Made by a program: the position numbers and the translations under genes | Assembly (NCBI GenBank): GCA_002478765.1 | Contig: DLQO01000054.1 | Location: 1 to 9,300, forward strand | DNA length: 9,300 bases | Origin: Flavobacteriales bacterium UBA7430 | GTDB lineage: Bacteria; Bacteroidota; Bacteroidia; Flavobacteriales; UBA7430 | Reading direction: 5' to 3' | In this document: piece after piece, positions 1 through 7,400 of the stretch | How the letters are laid out: each line of letters opens with the position of its first letter | How positions within the stretch are numbered: the stretch's first letter is position 1 | The notes under the pieces: model-generated | The model's database searches: none | What the model was told of the DNA's origin: nothing | What the model saw: the letters and a program-made list of their open reading frames with translations, nothing else

Positions 1-734
1 GATTTGTTCGCGGCGTCTTCTTTGAGGGCTATCGCAGTATTTGCTGCTGCTTCATTGGCATCCACATCGTCTTGAACAGCGGTTATGGCTGCTGATTCCT
101 CAGCAGAATTCTGAGTTGTTTGCGCTGTTTGTAAACTCGAAATGTCCGATTTGTTCGTTGCAACATCATCTCTAAGAAGATCCATGGTATATTGCAGTCC
201 TTGATCTGTTGATTTACTTTCTGTTTGATTTTGGGTTAAATCAAATCGAATATCTGATATGGAATCTCTGAGGTCAGCAATAAAAGTAGAACTCGAAGTA
301 TTGATGGGATGGGGTAAATACAACAGATCTTGGGTATTACTGAATTGATAAGCTGACCCTGTAGCGGTATAATCAATTTCTACCGATAACTGCTTCTGAG
401 TACCATCCCACACAATAGCTTGGAATGTACCTTGGGAGGCTCGTCCAGAACCTACTGTTAGATTGACTTCTCCCAAAGCATTCGTACTTGTGTAATGCTC
501 TTCAATATAATCACTTTGTCCCAATGCATTAACAATGGTAAATCGGAGGGCAACATCGCTGCTGGCTAAAAAATTAAGACTTACCGTTTCTCCGTAAAAT
601 TCAAAACTATTAGAGGGATCTGCCTTGATAATGGCTTGATAATTGAACCCCAATGTTTGTGCAAATGCACCCGAAATGCTGCATAAAGATAGTACCCACA
701 TCAGCATTGTTTTTTTGTGTATAATTTTCATCAT
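1..734 (-). CDS. Tail-fibre / coiled-coil repeat surface protein, N-terminal part (runs off left edge)
   Basis: This frame is open from an ATG at 734 to the window edge, giving 244 codons plus two bases and no stop, so the C-terminus is missing. Residues 1-25 form a Sec signal peptide: basic start (KIIHKK), hydrophobic core, probable cleavage after AFA (23-25). Residues 28-142 form a beta-rich domain opening with LGFNYQAI (28-35) and continuing with LRFTIVNALG (63-72); this resembles the FNYQA-type head found at the start of many Bacteroidota tail-fibre-like surface proteins. From about residue 155 the sequence turns polar, Ala/Asp/Gln-rich and heptad-like, with two related units starting DDVATNKSDI (189-198) and DDVDANEAAA (222-231) and ending in ALKEDAANK. 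Family memory suggests such repeats continue for hundreds of residues. Two ATGs are adjacent (734 and 731) and cannot be distinguished. It is the last visible gene of the leftward surface cluster. Its role is probably a trimeric fibre or adhesin; a phage origin is possible, but no phage genes are nearby. Confidence 0.8.
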   Translation of the reverse strand, partial: MMKIIHKKTMLMWVLSLCSISGAFAQTLGFNYQAIIKADPSNSFEFYGETVSLNFLASSDVALRFTIVNALGQSDYIEEHYTSTNALGEVNLTVGSGRASQGTFQAIVWDGTQKQLSVEIDYTATGSAYQFSNTQDLLYLPHPINTSSSTFIADLRDSISDIRFDLTQNQTESKSTDQGLQYTMDLLRDDVATNKSDISSLQTAQTTQNSAEESAAITAVQDDVDANEAAANTAIALKEDAANK

Positions 735-832
735 CTCTATATATTTAATTTTTGTAATTCTATTCTAATAGTATCGCTACCATTTTGTGACCTATATTGT
801 TCGTATTAAACTAAAATTTGGCTGTTTGGAAC

Positions 833-861
833 CCTTCTTTCTATGAAGAAATCTCTGAAGG
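833..861 (-). terminator. Possible hairpin between the barrel gene and the fibre gene
   Basis: On the minus strand, just past the barrel-gene stop, CCTTC (861-857) pairs with GAAGG (837-833), and inside it TTTCT (842-838 complement pair) pairs with AGAAA around a 4-nt loop; AGAGA bulges on one side. No strong U-run follows directly, only a loose ATTTTAGTTT some 15 nt on. It might attenuate transcription or shape the mRNA between 871 and 734. The 136-nt gap holds no gene, and I found no convincing separate promoter for the fibre gene, so read-through from the barrel gene is the simpler model. Confidence 0.22.
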
Positions 862-870
862 ATTTAAGTT

Positions 871-1848
871 TCACAATGGAAGTATTTTTTTAAGTGTTGG
901 GTAATCGCCCACGAGGGTATAACGAATCGTTGAGTCCTCTAACAACAAAGCAGCCTTTTCCTCAGGAAATGGATTTTCATTGCGATCAAACTGTAAAGAC
1001 AAATAAGGATAGTCGATTGCAAATGAGCTTGTATTTAACAAACCTGATTGTTCCGGTGAATCTGAAGATTTATCTGTTTCGGTATGACTTGCTTTAAGAA
1101 GTGGAGTCAAAGGATTGGGTGCCGAGCTCATTTGATAACACCTCAGTCTTTTTGAAATGTTGAAAAGAAAACCTACGGATATATCATACGAACTGAAATC
1201 GTAATTTGTTTTATCGGTCTCTACGGATGAAAGTGGAGCGTTGTAATGATACTGCGTGTAAATATCCATGAAAGAATTAAGATTGTATGAAAGCCCAAAT
1301 CCAAAATGAAGGTTGTACCACAACTTTTTAAAATTCGCATCATCCATCAAGTTGGGGTTTAAATTGGAAAAGTTGTCCTCAGAAACATTCATTACCTGAT
1401 CCGAACGAGTTCCTCGATTCATAGAATTGTATGAAATTTTTCCGGAAGTATACAGCTTTAGACCTGCTCGCTCCAAAAGATTCCACTCAAACCCCATATT
1501 CGCCCCCATAAAATCCAGTTCAAAAAGTGAATTGGTGTACAGACTCTTCGTCTCCCCACCCAATTCTAATTCACCAAAATAAAGTCGGTTCTCAAAACGG
1601 TATGCATTGCTAGATAAACCCAAGGAAAAATGTAATCTTGAGGTGAGCGGATAATTAAGTCCAAACTCAAAATGCTTTTGTGGAATCGAACTACCCATAG
1701 ATTCAGAACGAATGGATTCTGAACTTTGATAATTCATCTTAGCCAAAATATTGACCCCAAACTCTGTGTAAAAACTTTGAGCATGGACCTGAGCTGTACT
1801 GATACATGACAACATACCGATGGTGAAAATTCGTATTATATTTATCAT
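871..1848 (-). CDS. Outer-membrane beta-barrel protein with a C-terminal periplasmic tail
   Basis: This 325-residue protein starts with a Sec signal peptide (basic R6, hydrophobic core 7-18, likely cleavage after VHA at 21-23). Residues 25-232 show alternating hydrophobic/polar strands with turn residues, typical of a small outer-membrane barrel: FEFGLNYPL (60-68), LHFSLGLSS (72-80), LHFGFGLSYNL (180-190), MDIYTQYHYN (194-203) and the final strand YDISVGFLFNI (221-231). The barrel appears to end near 231, leaving a tail of about 95 residues. That tail has a Ser/Pro/Thr-rich linker (240-275) followed by a segment (280-325) with LQFDRNENPF (285-294), which faintly recalls the first strand of an OmpA-like peptidoglycan-binding domain. 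The rest of such a domain is absent, including its conserved D...R region. The gene follows the T9SS-substrate gene by 22 nt and is probably co-transcribed with it. Function is unknown; likely guesses are an anchor or a conduit for the neighbouring surface proteins. C15 does not sit in a good lipobox, so I do not call it a lipoprotein. Confidence 0.8.
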   Translation of the reverse strand: MINIIRIFTIGMLSCISTAQVHAQSFYTEFGVNILAKMNYQSSESIRSESMGSSIPQKHFEFGLNYPLTSRLHFSLGLSSNAYRFENRLYFGELELGGETKSLYTNSLFELDFMGANMGFEWNLLERAGLKLYTSGKISYNSMNRGTRSDQVMNVSEDNFSNLNPNLMDDANFKKLWYNLHFGFGLSYNLNSFMDIYTQYHYNAPLSSVETDKTNYDFSSYDISVGFLFNISKRLRCYQMSSAPNPLTPLLKASHTETDKSSDSPEQSGLLNTSSFAIDYPYLSLQFDRNENPFPEEKAALLLEDSTIRYTLVGDYPTLKKILPL

Positions 1849-1870
1849 AACATTAAGGGATTTATAGAGT

Positions 1871-2377
1871 TTATTTAACTTTTATTAACGGTTGTATCAT
1901 TTGTTTGTTATTTGCTGCAATTTTTATAAAATAGTTCGCTGAAGGTAAATGCGACAATGAAATTTGAATGTCCTTATTTTCATGAAAAAAATAACGTTCC
2001 AACTCCTGACCCAAAGGACTGAATAGGATAACCTCAACATCAGATTCAGCGGGTTCTAAAAGCTCTATTGCTAGGTCGCTAACAAAGGGATTCGGAAAGA
2101 CTTTAGCCGTCAATTCTAAAACATCCTCAAACGAAACCATTTTTGCCCAAACATCATATCGTACAAAACCTTGACTCAATAAATATGCGCCTGTTTTATA
2201 GCTCCCAATGGTGCTCGATTGACCCGTACTTTGCTGGATGAGGTGCTCCGTGTTTTTACTGGGATCTACGCCTGACAAGTTAATGGAAGACCTAAGTACC
2301 AAAGACGGTTCTATGCTGTTTTGTGCCTGAGAAGAAAAAGAATAAAAGCACAAAATGAAAAACAATATACTTTTCAT
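1871..2377 (-). CDS. Small secreted protein with T9SS type A C-terminal sorting domain
   Basis: This 168-residue protein has a signal peptide at 1-19 (cleavage after SQA) for Sec export into the periplasm. Residues 20-85 form a short N-terminal region with IQQSTGQSSTIGSY (47-60) and LLSQGFVRYDVWAK (66-79); this resembles the compact 'TGQ...QGF' head common to small T9SS-sorted proteins of Flavobacteriia. Residues 90-168 form a type A sorting domain: the hallmark VFPNPF (93-98), strand pair DLAIELLE and EVILFSPLGQEL (115-126), then LPSANYFIKI (143-152), where most relatives have a Gly before the Tyr, and a short basic end, IKVK. Such domains direct passage across the outer membrane by the type IX system and are normally cleaved, with the product anchored to the surface or released. 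It is first in the leftward cluster and sits just downstream of the control region at 2393-2500. The mature part left after removal of both signals is only about 70 residues, so it is probably a structural or adhesive component rather than an enzyme. Confidence 0.88.
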   Translation of the reverse strand: MKSILFFILCFYSFSSQAQNSIEPSLVLRSSINLSGVDPSKNTEHLIQQSTGQSSTIGSYKTGAYLLSQGFVRYDVWAKMVSFEDVLELTAKVFPNPFVSDLAIELLEPAESDVEVILFSPLGQELERYFFHENKDIQISLSHLPSANYFIKIAANNKQMIQPLIKVK

Positions 2378-2392
2378 ATATTTAATATTTTA

Positions 2393-2420
2393 ATTAATGT
2401 ATTTATATTAATGTATTTAT
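2393..2420. repeat. Perfect tandem repeat, 2 x 14 bp
   Basis: ATTAATGTATTTAT occurs twice head to tail, at 2393-2406 and 2407-2420, with no mismatch. It lies 16-43 bases upstream of the ATG at 2377. If the predicted promoter at 2436-2466 is right, it falls inside the 5' untranslated leader. A perfect duplication in this position could be a recent slippage product, could change leader length or structure, or could be a doubled binding site. Confidence 0.9.
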
Positions 2421-2431
2421 GAAATAGTGGC

Positions 2432-2455
2432 GTCTTAAAATTAAACACTTAAGAC
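2432..2455. promoter_or_regulatory. Inverted repeat overlapping the predicted -7 box
   Basis: GTCTTAA (2432-2438) and TTAAGAC (2449-2455) are perfect inverted copies separated by 10 bases, so the arm centres are 17 bp apart. This geometry suits either a dimeric DNA-binding protein or an RNA hairpin. The left arm overlaps the candidate -7 box of the promoter for the T9SS-substrate gene, so a protein bound here would be placed to repress. The repeat is visible in the sequence; the operator role is inference. Confidence 0.5.
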
Positions 2456-2466
2456 AGGTATCACAA
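2436..2466 (-). promoter_or_regulatory. Candidate Bacteroidota-type promoter of the surface cluster
   Basis: Read on the minus strand, TTG at 2466-2464 is followed after 20 bases by TAATTTTA at 2443-2436. This fits the Bacteroidota sigma-A pattern TTG-N(about 20)-TAnnTTTG except for the final base. Transcription would start near 2430, giving a leader of roughly 50 nt that contains the 14-bp tandem repeat. In such an AT-rich region a 7-of-8 box can arise by chance; the correct spacing and overlap with an inverted repeat raise its credibility. Confidence 0.38.
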
Positions 2467-2500
2467 TAGGTGAATTCACTTAAAATTTAGGTGAAATCAC
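2456..2500. promoter_or_regulatory. Array of AGGT(GA)nnTCAC sites, putative operator
   Basis: Two near-identical 12-mers, AGGTGAATTCAC (2468-2479) and AGGTGAAATCAC (2489-2500), differ at one base and start 21 bp apart, two helical turns. Each contains inverted half-sites GTGA and TCAC; the first makes a perfect 10-bp palindrome at 2470-2479. A shorter relative, AGGTATCAC, lies at 2456-2464. With the predicted promoter they cover roughly the -30 to -70 zone, a position suited to an activator bound on one face of the helix. GTGA/TCAC half-sites are reminiscent of CRP/FNR-family targets, but the 2-bp spacing is not the classical one, so the regulator is unknown. Confidence 0.45.
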
Positions 2501-2861
2501 GGTTGTTTAAGGAAAATGATAGATAAACTGTAGTTAGGTAGGAGATTTCATCATTTGGGAGGTTTAAAGATTATTATATTAAGAATTAAATATTAAAATT
2601 TATTAAAATAAATGTGTGTTTAAAGTCTACAAAGACGGCTTGTTCTAAAAAAATAAAAAAGAAAGAATAACACAAAAGATTTCGTAAAATCGGTGGGTTT
2701 TAAAATTCTGATTATTAATTTTAATATTATTATATGATCAATCTATAATTCAAACCTAAGGATTAATTTGCTTATTTCCAAATACTTCTCGAGAGAGTAG
2801 GTCGAAAAAAAGCTATTAAGCGTTGTTTGTACATAAAAATAGACTCGCGAACTGCTAAATC

Positions 2862-4469
2862 TTAAAAACGGTATTTGCATCCTACGTTAAGGTGACGTCC
2901 TAAAACAGGGTTTTGCTCCCAAAGAATAAAATCTTCATTTAGAAGATTCAATGCCTCTAGGTAAAAATCAATCTGTTGGTCGTAAACGAAACTAAATATT
3001 AAATTAAAATCTACGACCGAGGGTAAATCCTCAACTTTGACAAGTGACGTATTCGGATCTTCACCGAGACCTAAAACTTCACGAGTACCCAAACACCTTA
3101 CAGAGGATCGAACGGACCATTGATTGTCATATTGATAGACCGCATACAAACCCAACTCCATATCAGGCACATAGGATAAATGTTTATCGAATGTATGGTA
3201 ATCTCCTTTCAGCCAAAAATGGAGTTTTTCATTCCATTTGGCATCGATTTCTGCATGAAGTTGAAGCGAGTTTAAACTCGTGTAATCGGTATGTATGGAT
3301 GAAAAAAGACCCTCAGTAGTTCCTGAAATACGTACAAATTGCATGAACTGATCGGATGTACTGGCTTTTGCAGATACTTGATAGGTAACTCCTTTAAAAA
3401 GGTTTCCGTTCAGACCCAATCTGGTAAAGTAGCTTGTGTTTGATGGCATCAAATCTCCAGAAAGTTCACTGGACATTCCTATGAGTTTCAAATACGGATT
3501 TTGCAGGTAAAGTTCTCGCAAAGAATAGAGAGAACGATCTCCGCCCAACTCAAAATAAGTAAACAACTCTTTATCAATCAGTGGATATTGGGCTTTCAAT
3601 TCAGGAAACATCTTTACGCTTCCTTCAAAAACATCTATACATAGAGCCATATTCACATCAAATTGATCCACTTTTTTAAACGTTTGCATTTTCGTTTTCC
3701 AATGCAAATAATTAAAATCATCTGATGCCTGAATCCCCAAAGTATTGAACAATTGCCAAGTTAAACCTTGAACATGAATTCTATCGTGCGCCGAACTTAA
3801 CTTAATCTTTCGCTCAGCGACACCACCCTCATGCAAAAACAAGTTCGTGGTTACATCAACTGTCCTCGGCAAAAGAACCGATAAAGTATCGTTAAAACGA
3901 AGAACTGTATGAAGTCCGAGTGCGGTGGTTACCTGCTTTTGGTCAGAAGAATCAAATCGACTGATGCTATGAAGAGCAATATTCGATTTTACATGAAATG
4001 TTTCGAAAGGTCGTTTGAATAGCCCCCCAAAACTTAGGTTGTTGAATTTAGCCATCACCGGTATTTGACTGGATAAAGCACCGTCGTAATTTAAGTAAGC
4101 ATGGTAAACATTCAGGGTACTTCTGCCGTTACTAACATCAATAGCTAGGTGCGGATTTAAGAGAGACCCAAGCCCCAATGTGGCTTCTTTGAGAAATAAG
4201 TTGTCCAGAATCGGACGATTTAAAAGTAGCGCATGTAGAGAATCTGTTTGCTGCTTTACTCTAAATTCCTCAAATCGAATTTGGTAACTTAATTTTTCAG
4301 ACACCTTACTGGTATCAACAAAAAGTGGTTGCGACTTAATTTTTGTAGCCTCCATGACTTTAGGGCGAAAGTCTTTAACCACATCAATCACTTCTTGATT
4401 TAAATTTTCTTGAGCTTGAAGCTGCAATATGCCGAAACAAAAAAAGGCTAGTCGTAAACTATTTTTCAT
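2862..4469 (-). CDS. TonB-dependent-receptor-like outer-membrane barrel lacking a plug domain
   Basis: This 535-residue protein has a signal peptide at 1-19 (basic KNSLR, hydrophobic core, LQAQ end). A short segment follows, EVIDVVKDFRPKVMEATKIK (26-45), then QPLFVDT; a segment of this type (acidic/Val, then aromatic-x-P, then a TKI-like motif) recurs at the N-terminus of flavobacterial relatives as I recall them. Residues 95-535 are amphipathic strands of a large barrel ending in the receptor-type signature YLEALNLLNEDF (503-514) and a terminal strand with Phe last (YRF). Full TonB-dependent receptors usually run 650-1000 residues with a roughly 130-residue plug; here the space before the barrel is under 80 residues, so no plug fits. 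It begins 4 nt after the TPR gene stop, so translation is probably coupled. A pore, a barrel-assembly client or a TPR partner are all possible; substrate uptake by the ordinary TonB mechanism is doubtful. Confidence 0.82.
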   Translation of the reverse strand: MKNSLRLAFFCFGILQLQAQENLNQEVIDVVKDFRPKVMEATKIKSQPLFVDTSKVSEKLSYQIRFEEFRVKQQTDSLHALLLNRPILDNLFLKEATLGLGSLLNPHLAIDVSNGRSTLNVYHAYLNYDGALSSQIPVMAKFNNLSFGGLFKRPFETFHVKSNIALHSISRFDSSDQKQVTTALGLHTVLRFNDTLSVLLPRTVDVTTNLFLHEGGVAERKIKLSSAHDRIHVQGLTWQLFNTLGIQASDDFNYLHWKTKMQTFKKVDQFDVNMALCIDVFEGSVKMFPELKAQYPLIDKELFTYFELGGDRSLYSLRELYLQNPYLKLIGMSSELSGDLMPSNTSYFTRLGLNGNLFKGVTYQVSAKASTSDQFMQFVRISGTTEGLFSSIHTDYTSLNSLQLHAEIDAKWNEKLHFWLKGDYHTFDKHLSYVPDMELGLYAVYQYDNQWSVRSSVRCLGTREVLGLGEDPNTSLVKVEDLPSVVDFNLIFSFVYDQQIDFYLEALNLLNEDFILWEQNPVLGRHLNVGCKYRF

Positions 4470-4473
4470 GGTT

Positions 4474-7400
4474 TTATTCTTCTGTTGTTGGTAAGGAATC
4501 TTTTAAAGGTATGGCGTCGGGATTAAAAAGTGTATCCAAACCTAAGCTCAAGTCTTGTTGGGTATTTTCTTCGGTAAGAATTTCAGCCTTTAAACGTTTG
4601 GCTTCCTTCAAAACATCTGCATCATCGATATTCAATAACAGCTGATCCAAAGTATGTGTTGCCTGGAATACATCCTCTTCTTCCCAATAATTTTTTGCCA
4701 ATATGATGAATGATTTGCCCAACCACTTTTTATAACGAGGCAATAATCTTGATTGTTCAAAAATAAGGTCTTTAGACCTTGTATGTTCGCCTTCATAGAA
4801 AGCCAAATAAGCCAGGTGATACATTGCCTCAGCCTTCAATTCTCCTTGACTATTCTGCTCAATTCCCAAATACTTTTCAGCTGCCAAATCTCTATCTAAA
4901 TCTAAAAACGCAGCTCGTGCAACAAAGGTATTTAACTCTAAGATAAGGCTTTCATCTACACGACCTGAATTCAATATCAGTTGAGCTTGTTCTATTGCAT
5001 CTGTATATTCTGTAAGGCTAAAGTAACAAGCCATTAAGCCTTGTTTGGCATACAGTTGAGCTTCTACGGTTTCGGCAATTTCGTCAAGTAGATGAAACTT
5101 TTTGAGGGCTTTATCATACATTTTTTTCTGCTGATACAGTTCTGCTGTATGCTTTAATGCGGAAGATGTAAATGCGTTGTTGTGATACGACGCGACCACT
5201 TCAAACGCTGCCAAAGCTTGATCTGTCTCTCCGATCTCTAAAGCTGAGTTTGCATAATAATAATGCGCCGAGAGCTTAAAGGCTCCCTTTGGATAACCGT
5301 TTATATAAGATTCAAAACCTTTAAAAGATTTGTTGAAATTACCTTTCAAATAGTGAAGCTCGGCAGATTCATAGGCCGTAGAATCTAAAGATGAACTGCT
5401 GATGTTTACAAAACTTAACGTTTCAACCCAATCGGCATAGGCTCTAACATCACCTTGATCTACGTATACACTTCGAGCATTACTGATAGCTTCGCGGGCA
5501 ATAGCCGTTGCTGGATAATCTGAAACGATCGATTTAAATTTCTCAATACTCTGGATGTATTCTTCTGAATGATACAAAACCAGGCCTGTTTTCATTTTTG
5601 CATCCGCTGCATACGGACTGTTTGGAAAAACTTTTTCGACTTTCTGGAACATAGCCAGTGCATTTTTAGGATTTTCAAGTTTGATGAAGGCTTCCCCCAT
5701 TCGATACCATGCATCATCTACATAGGAAGACTTGCTGTATTGCTCCTCAAAATCTACAAGACTCTCTACCACGCGATCATACATACCCAACTGCTGATAG
5801 GCGAGAGCTATTTGATAGGCTGCATAATCTGTATCTACGCCCCATAATGCAACCGATTTCTCATAGGAACTGATGGCTTTCGCATAGTTTTTAAGCATGT
5901 AGTTCGCATCTCCCATACGAACATAAGCATCATGTAGACGCATGTCATTTTTCTTCGCGTTTCCAGCAAAAGACTCAAAAGCTTTTACAGAAGGCCCAAA
6001 ATTCCATAGCTTAAAGTTTGCATAAGCAATGTGATAGGAAGCGGATTGAAACTCAGGCAGACCTGTAGCCAAAGTTGAATTTTGAAAATTCTCATAGGAT
6101 TTGATGCTGTTTTCAAAATCTCCAAGTCGATCGTAAGATTCAGCTTTCCAATAATGAGACAGCGCTTCAAAAGTCTTGTCGTGCTTATGAACCAAAGCTT
6201 TATCAAAATGCGCTATGGCTTTCTGGTAATTGGCGTCATTAAAAAGCTGCACAGCACGATAATACGACACTTCCTGATAAGCTTGTTGCAAACGAATGTT
6301 TGACAAACCACTATTTTCCATGGACTTTATAGCTCTGAAATAATCTTTGTGTGTTAAAAAAGCGTTGACCAAATAGGAATAGGCTTCATCTAAATATTCA
6401 GAGTCAGAAAAGTCGTTGATAAAATCTTGGAGAATCATCGTCGGATCCGCATACGGGTAACCCAACTCATAACAAAGTTTGGCGAAGTTAAAATGTGCAT
6501 GTTCTGTAATCGCACGGTTGAAGTCATGATACGATGCCGACTCAAAAGCATTTTGAGCAGAACGCTTGTCTCCCAACTCCAAATAACAATTGGCTAAGTG
6601 ATAATAGGCGTTTTGAGCTAAACTATCTTCAGCTTCAACAATTTTATTGAAGGTTGAACTTGCCAATGCATACTCCTGGGTTCTATAGTAAGCTTGACCC
6701 ATAAGGTAATACCCATAATCATCCAATTGGCCGCCTAAGTTCAAGTACTTTTCACTGAAAAAATAAATTGATTGATTGTAATCACCAAGGTGATAATAAG
6801 CTTCAGCAAGGAGTTTGTGTAGTTCATTAAATGTTGTACCTGTTGAATCCACATAGGGTAAACCGAAAGAAATAAGCGTTTCGTAGTCCTCTTGTTCATG
6901 CAGCATTTGAACGATGTAAAGCGGAATTTCATCCAAATACATGCCCTGATCAATCAATGCCTGGAATTGTTTTTTTGCCGTGGCATAATTGCCATCAACA
7001 TAGGCAATGTATCCAAAGTAATATTTTGAAGGGCTATTGAATTGAGATCTCCTAGAAATCAAATCGTGAAATAAGGAAGCAGCGGCATTCATCGAATCTG
7101 TACTGAACAAACTGTAGGCGAAATTAAACTTATAGAGATCACGAAACTCTTTATCCAACTGAATCGAATCAATCGTTGTGTAATACTCTAGAGCTTTGTG
7201 GTATGCTCTTTTTTGATAATAATAATCCGCTAAATTTCTTGAAGCCTCGTAATAAAGGGTGCTGTTAGGGTAGGTCATTAAAAACTGATTCATCAAAGAG
7301 TCAGCGTCGTGATGAAAAAGCTGCATCGCTGACCGACTTTTATAATAATGCGTATGAATCGCAAGAATGCTTTGAGGATCGTCAATCTTTTTCTCTAGCC

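Larger units (their letters stand above)
2378..2861. other. AT-rich non-coding region between the two leftward operons
   Basis: These 484 bases hold no credible gene on either strand. They are clearly more AT-rich than the flanking genes. The left part (2393-2500) carries the regulatory elements listed separately and serves the T9SS-substrate gene. The right part should contain the end of the TPR-barrel transcript. There the minus strand has a 3-bp stem (GCT-TAAT-AGC, about 2811-2821) followed by seven T (2811-2805), too weak to call a terminator confidently. An 8-bp palindrome TCTCGAGA lies at 2787-2794. The stretch 2561-2760 is mostly A/T tracts, in which I see nothing specific. Confidence 0.7.

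Noticed and set aside
1..734. Prophage tail-fibre gene
   Set aside because: A Sec signal peptide and neighbouring outer-membrane and T9SS genes indicate a cell-surface protein; no phage structural or lysis genes are present.
894..1097. 67-codon plus-strand open frame
   Set aside because: Lies wholly antisense inside the barrel gene and its protein shows no signal peptide or domain; a shadow frame.
1801..1848. Lipoprotein signal in the barrel protein (C15)
   Set aside because: MLSC is a poor lipobox, and a better signal-peptidase I site (VHA) lies just after it.
2787..2794. Palindrome TCTCGAGA
   Set aside because: Does not extend beyond 8 bp and has no partner site or T-run; could be chance.
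2805..2822. Intrinsic terminator for the TPR-barrel transcript
   Set aside because: The T-run is good but the stem is only 3 bp, too weak to list as a feature.
3044..3319. 91-codon plus-strand open frame
   Set aside because: Antisense to the plugless barrel gene; His/Arg-rich composition with no recognisable fold.
5569..6303. Several 73-92-codon frames on both strands
   Set aside because: All nested in the TPR gene; its amphipathic repeats create open frames in other registers.
6741..6953. 70-codon minus-strand frame
   Set aside because: Out-of-frame within the TPR gene on the same strand; no independent support.
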